Assembly: GCF_000499205.1 (NCBI RefSeq)
Contig: NZ_AWUK01000007.1
Span: 124,001 to 188,000, forward strand
Direction of reading: 5' to 3'
Length of the DNA stretch: 64,000 bases
Origin: Paenibacillus sp. MAEPY2
Lineage (GTDB): Bacteria; Bacillota; Bacilli; Paenibacillales; Paenibacillaceae
The notes under the pieces are model-generated. The model saw only the letters and a list, made by a program, of their open reading frames with translations. It searched no databases and was not told where the DNA came from. Of the stretch, positions 61,053 through 64,000 are shown in pieces; position 1 is the first letter of the stretch; each line of letters starts with the position of its first letter. The position numbers and the translations under genes were made by a program.

Positions 61053-61838
61053 ATGTCCAATGATCAGATTAAAGGTCAGGTGCGCAAGCAATTTGCTAAA
61101 AATGCAGATAAATATGTGACCAGTGTCGGCCATGCCAAAGGGGACGATCTGTCATTACTTGTAGCATCATCTCAAGCGAATTCTGATATGAAGGTGCTGG
61201 ATATTGCCACTGGAGGAGGACATGTTGCTAATGCATTAGCTCCACTTGTGGAGCAGGTTACTGCACTGGATTTGACGGAAGAGATGTTGCAGGTCGCTGA
61301 ACGCTTTATCCGAGGGAATGGACACCAGAATGTGGATTTTGTAGCAGGGGATGCTGAACATATTCCTTTCGAGGATGATTTGTTTGACCTTGTGACCTGC
61401 CGCATAGCGGCACACCATTTTCCAGACGTATCTTCGTTTGTATCAGAGGCGCTGCGAGTATTAAAACCGGGTGGCAAGTTGTTATTGATCGATAATGTGG
61501 CACCTGAACGTGATGAGAACGACCAATTTTACAATGAAATCGAGAAGTGGCGTGATGCAAGCCATGTTCGGGCATGGCGTAAGACGGAATGGGTTCGGAT
61601 GCTGGAGCTTGCCGGATTCCGAATGGCAACGATGGTTACCTTTGAGAAGCGCTTCATTTTTGAAGACTGGTGCAACCGGGCTGGACTTCCGGAGGCGGAG
61701 AGCAGAGAGCTTGAAGCAAGCATGCTGAGCGCGCCATCTGTGATTAAGAAGTATTTCAAGTTTGAAGAGACACAACAGGGCAGACTCTTCAGTTTCGAGG
61801 GAGAAAGTGTATATATTCAGGCGATAAAAGCAAAATAA
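61053..61838 (+). CDS. Class I SAM-dependent methyltransferase (UbiE/MenG-like, YcgJ type)
   Basis: The 261-residue protein has the SAM-binding motif I VLDIATGGGHVANALAP (about 48-64), motif II acidic VTALDLTEEML, and VRMLELAGF near residue 190. It resembles YcgJ of B. subtilis; the substrate is unknown, and it is unlikely to be the menaquinone enzyme itself. AGGAGGGGACAGC precedes ATG 61053. It is monocistronic. Confidence 0.88.
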   Translation: MSNDQIKGQVRKQFAKNADKYVTSVGHAKGDDLSLLVASSQANSDMKVLDIATGGGHVANALAPLVEQVTALDLTEEMLQVAERFIRGNGHQNVDFVAGDAEHIPFEDDLFDLVTCRIAAHHFPDVSSFVSEALRVLKPGGKLLLIDNVAPERDENDQFYNEIEKWRDASHVRAWRKTEWVRMLELAGFRMATMVTFEKRFIFEDWCNRAGLPEAESRELEASMLSAPSVIKKYFKFEETQQGRLFSFEGESVYIQAIKAK

Positions 61839-61880
61839 AGATTCACTATGATTGAATGTTTCGTCGGCGTTAAGAGATTA

Positions 61881-61924
61881 AAAAAAGGCAGAAGTACCCG
61901 TTAAAGGGGCAACTGCCTTTTTTA
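61881..61924. terminator. Bidirectional terminator
   Basis: AAAAAAGGCAG pairs with CTGCCTTTTTT around a 21-base loop; the symmetry lets it serve both strands. Confidence 0.88.
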
Positions 61925-61945
61925 ATATGGTGCACATTTCGACAA

Positions 61946-62065
61946 TCAAGGTTTCAATATAACTTTGGTACATTCGTCTTCATGGTCGTGGAAAATCCGG
62001 TAAGCCTCTTTTGACCCCTCTTTAACCTGAATATCCTTTGCACCTTGAAAAGTCACGGCCTTCAT
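61946..62065 (-). pseudogene. Zinc alcohol dehydrogenase reduced to its two ends
   Basis: The 39-codon frame joins the start of a medium-chain zinc dehydrogenase (MKAVTFQGAKDIQVKE) directly to its C-terminus (GYRIF-like AYRIFHDHED, then KVILKP). It is in frame and behind AGGAGGAAT. All zinc ligands and the NAD-binding domain, about 340 residues, are gone. A single internal deletion explains it. Confidence 0.75.
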
Positions 62066-62138
62066 CTTCATATTCCTCCTTAAAATGGGATTGTTTTCTT
62101 TTTATCCGGTTTTCCTTCTTTGATGCAAAGTATTTGCA

Positions 62139-63299
62139 TTAAACGACAGGCCTTTTTTCTTTATGCAATGCATGAAGCAGCTCGGGGGAGGCGTTCAGGT
62201 TATCCCGTACAAGCTCTTCCGGGGTTAATGCCATCCATTGATTTAGAGAGATATCCTCAAAGCGATCACTTCTGAACATTTCCAAAAACCATAACGTGTC
62301 CGTACCCGTATTCTGAATATAATGGCCCATGGCTACAGGAACATATCCGACATCCCCAGCCCGATAATCAAAAGTGCGTGCAATACCATTTCCTCCAAAC
62401 ACCGTCATTCTACCTTGCCCGGTCAGATAGTACTGCCATTCATCTGCATTGGGATGCCAGTGAAGTTCACGCATGCCTCCAGGCTTGATTTCAACCAGTG
62501 CTGCGGCAACCGTTGTGGAGATCGGAAAGTTGGTGGAATCCACAATGCGCACACTTCCTCCAGGTGTGATGATCGGTTTCTGGGCTAACAGTCGGTGCTT
62601 AAAGGAGAGAGGGACTGTACCATATGGGGACTGCACTTCCTGACTTTCGAGGGAACCAGGGACCTGATCCTGAAAAATGTAAACCTGCTCTGTTGGCATG
62701 GATTGGAAAGCAGATTCAGGCACGCCAAAATTAACGGACAATACGTCCGGTGGCGTATGCGCAAACCAATCAGAGATGGATAACGTATTCAGATCAGAGA
62801 AGGAGCCGTCATCAAATACAAGCAAGAACTCACAACCATCAGCCAGTCCCTGAATGGAATGGGGCCGACCTTTCGGGAAAAACCACAGATCTCCCGGTCC
62901 AACATCAGCGATAAAGTTACGACCATTCTGATCCACGGACGTAATCCGTGCTGTGCCCCAGATCATATATGCCCATTCAGACTGCTGATGCCAGTGCAGC
63001 TCCCGCACGCCTCCAGGTGTAAGACTCATATTCACACCAGCCAGTGTCGTGGCGATGGGCAGATCCCGTACTGTAATTTCACGGGACCAACCGCCATGGT
63101 TCAACTGCATATGTGTATCGGAAAAAGACATTCTCAGGTTGGGTAATAATCCGTTGTCGGTCGCCGGAGGCACCAGCATATCCGGATTTTGTAGATCTCG
63201 TATCACATCCCGAGGTCCCAGATCGGGACCTCCTGCACCGTCTTTTCGTATCGGCTGCGGTATAATTAAAGGCTTGCTATTGTTGTTTTCATTGTTCAT
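62139..63299 (-). CDS. oxdC: Bicupin oxalate decarboxylase-like enzyme
   Basis: The 386-residue protein has two cupins. The first (about 85-150) has Mn ligands His102, His104, Glu108 and His147 in [13 protein letters not shown] and GRPHSI. The second (about 260-340) has [15 protein letters not shown] and GHYIQN. This matches oxalate decarboxylase, which splits oxalate to formate and CO2 using manganese and oxygen. The lid loop of the N-terminal site is SDLNT (168-172) where B. subtilis OxdC has SENST, so the glutamate needed for decarboxylation is an aspartate. CTGGAGGAATCTGCAT precedes ATG 63299. No secretion signal. Confidence 0.88.
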   Translation of the reverse strand: MNNENNNSKPLIIPQPIRKDGAGGPDLGPRDVIRDLQNPDMLVPPATDNGLLPNLRMSFSDTHMQLNHGGWSREITVRDLPIATTLAGVNMSLTPGGVRELHWHQQSEWAYMIWGTARITSVDQNGRNFIADVGPGDLWFFPKGRPHSIQGLADGCEFLLVFDDGSFSDLNTLSISDWFAHTPPDVLSVNFGVPESAFQSMPTEQVYIFQDQVPGSLESQEVQSPYGTVPLSFKHRLLAQKPIITPGGSVRIVDSTNFPISTTVAAALVEIKPGGMRELHWHPNADEWQYYLTGQGRMTVFGGNGIARTFDYRAGDVGYVPVAMGHYIQNTGTDTLWFLEMFRSDRFEDISLNQWMALTPEELVRDNLNASPELLHALHKEKRPVV

Positions 63300-63460
63300 A
63301 TGCAGATTCCTCCAGTTCATCACTTCAGCCAGGACTGATGTTGTCGGTATAGAGAAGAATATGAATCAGAGCCTGGCTAATATGAGGGATGGGAACAATC
63401 GGCGTTGACGGAGTGGAAAGTAATGAGGTGAATGGCTTACGCAATACAAGGTGAATTCAA

Positions 63461-64000
63461 TTAGGTACTGAGAATGTTTGCACTGAAGGGTCGATCGAGC
63501 TGCAAATATTCATACTCATAAATTTCATGGACTCTGTTCAGAATGGCCGAGCCATGCTCCGTAAAACGAAGATTGGTGGGTTTGTTTTTCATCAGGAACG
63601 TACCGGATGTAAGACTGGTTTGCGCAACAGCAGCGTTATATAGCAGAGAAGCCCCGTGGCTTGGATGTGGAAAGAACAGCTTCATGATTGGTTTGATATA
63701 AAAGGGCAGTCCGGATGTTTTATTGCCTCTGAGTGTGTTGTTGCCTCCAGGGTCCACGCTCAGTAAGTGAATTTCTTTAGCCGCAGGGGTAGAAGCAGCT
63801 TCGCGTGTCCACAAAGATAGTGCGAGCTTTGAAGTCGCATAAGGACCAAACAGTTTTTTGAACTCGGCTGGATGTTCCAGGATGTCCAGGTTAAACTGTC
63901 TGACCACATTGAACGTACTGGTGGATGTATTGATTACTGTTTTCAAAGTGCTTTTGTGCAGAAGATCCTGTAGTTCCATGTAAATGATATACGGCACCAC
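63461..64000 (-). CDS. Short-chain dehydrogenase, C-terminal part (gene runs off the window)
   Basis: About 179 codons are visible; the N-terminal Rossmann part is beyond 64000. The remaining part has INTSTSTFNVVRQFNLDI, the catalytic Tyr-Lys in YATSKLALSLWTREAA and the PG block SVDPGGNNTLRG, then hydrophobic LPFYIKPIMKLFF. It resembles retinol-dehydrogenase/WWOX-like SDRs. No start is seen in the window. It points in the same direction as the oxalate-decarboxylase-like gene, with about 160 bases between. Confidence 0.8.
   Translation of the reverse strand: MVPYIIYMELQDLLHKSTLKTVINTSTSTFNVVRQFNLDILEHPAEFKKLFGPYATSKLALSLWTREAASTPAAKEIHLLSVDPGGNNTLRGNKTSGLPFYIKPIMKLFFPHPSHGASLLYNAAVAQTSLTSGTFLMKNKPTNLRFTEHGSAILNRVHEIYEYEYLQLDRPFSANILST

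Noticed and set aside
1..64000. CRISPR array, transposase, integrase, toxin-antitoxin or phage genes
   Set aside because: Looked for regular spaced repeats and for characteristic protein motifs on both strands; found none.

Overview
The window reads as a chromosomal segment of a Gram-positive, endospore-forming member of the Bacillales, most likely Paenibacillus. The evidence is a small acid-soluble spore protein, five YheC/YheD-type spore proteins, YtrH/YtrI/YtvI/YtaF sporulation membrane proteins, purine-rich Shine-Dalgarno sites throughout, and a gene order (ytoI-ytpI-ytrI-ytrH-dnaE-accDA-pyk-fxsA-ytvI-citZ-icd-mdh-phoR/phoP-polA-mutM-ytaF-coaE-nrdR) that follows the Bacillus subtilis backbone. 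I see no prophage, insertion sequence, CRISPR array or rRNA operon.

Layout. 1-5586 (minus) is a tandem of five YheC/YheD ATP-grasp paralogues, the last cut by the window edge. 5866-8677 holds yheA, a small membrane protein, ytoI and ytpI. 8776-9615 (minus) is ytrI-ytrH, divergent from dnaE (9925-14025), which carries two low-complexity expansions. 14351-25467 holds a yutG-like gene, accDA, pyk, a thioesterase, fxsA, ytvI (opposite strand) and the TCA genes citZ-icd-mdh. 25607-29117 holds a membrane protein, a membrane diguanylate cyclase and an SDR dehydrogenase.

29389-35237 is a phosphate-response island: a PhoR-type kinase, PhoP, a cytosolic CBS-plus-chemoreceptor-type protein, PstB and PhoU. 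Pho-box-like repeats precede phoP, the CBS/MCP gene and pstB; the last two share an identical 18-base core. 35453-42320 is the DNA repair/coenzyme A block (polA, mutM, ytaF, coaE, a lytic transglycosylase, a SASP, nrdR) ending in tRNA-Ala(GGC).

The right third (42.4-64 kb) is accessory: a hydrolase-MarR pair, a Fur-boxed siderophore uptake locus with a Btr-like activator but no ATPase gene, an AraC regulator, a MarR-nitroreductase-monooxygenase operon, an NAD(P)-binding protein whose promoter lies inside paired 18-bp palindromes, a flavoprotein, a bacterial glutamic peptidase (eqolisin), the fructose PTS operon fruR-fruK-fruA, a methyltransferase, an alcohol dehydrogenase reduced to 39 codons, and an oxalate-decarboxylase-like bicupin with an altered lid loop. 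Several gene remnants and operator palindromes lie here.

The points I consider most worth following are the Pho-box-linked CBS/MCP protein, the alternating long/short ATP-grasp array, the eqolisin, the EF-hand-like loop in YtaF, and the clustered palindromic operators around 51.9-53.4 kb.
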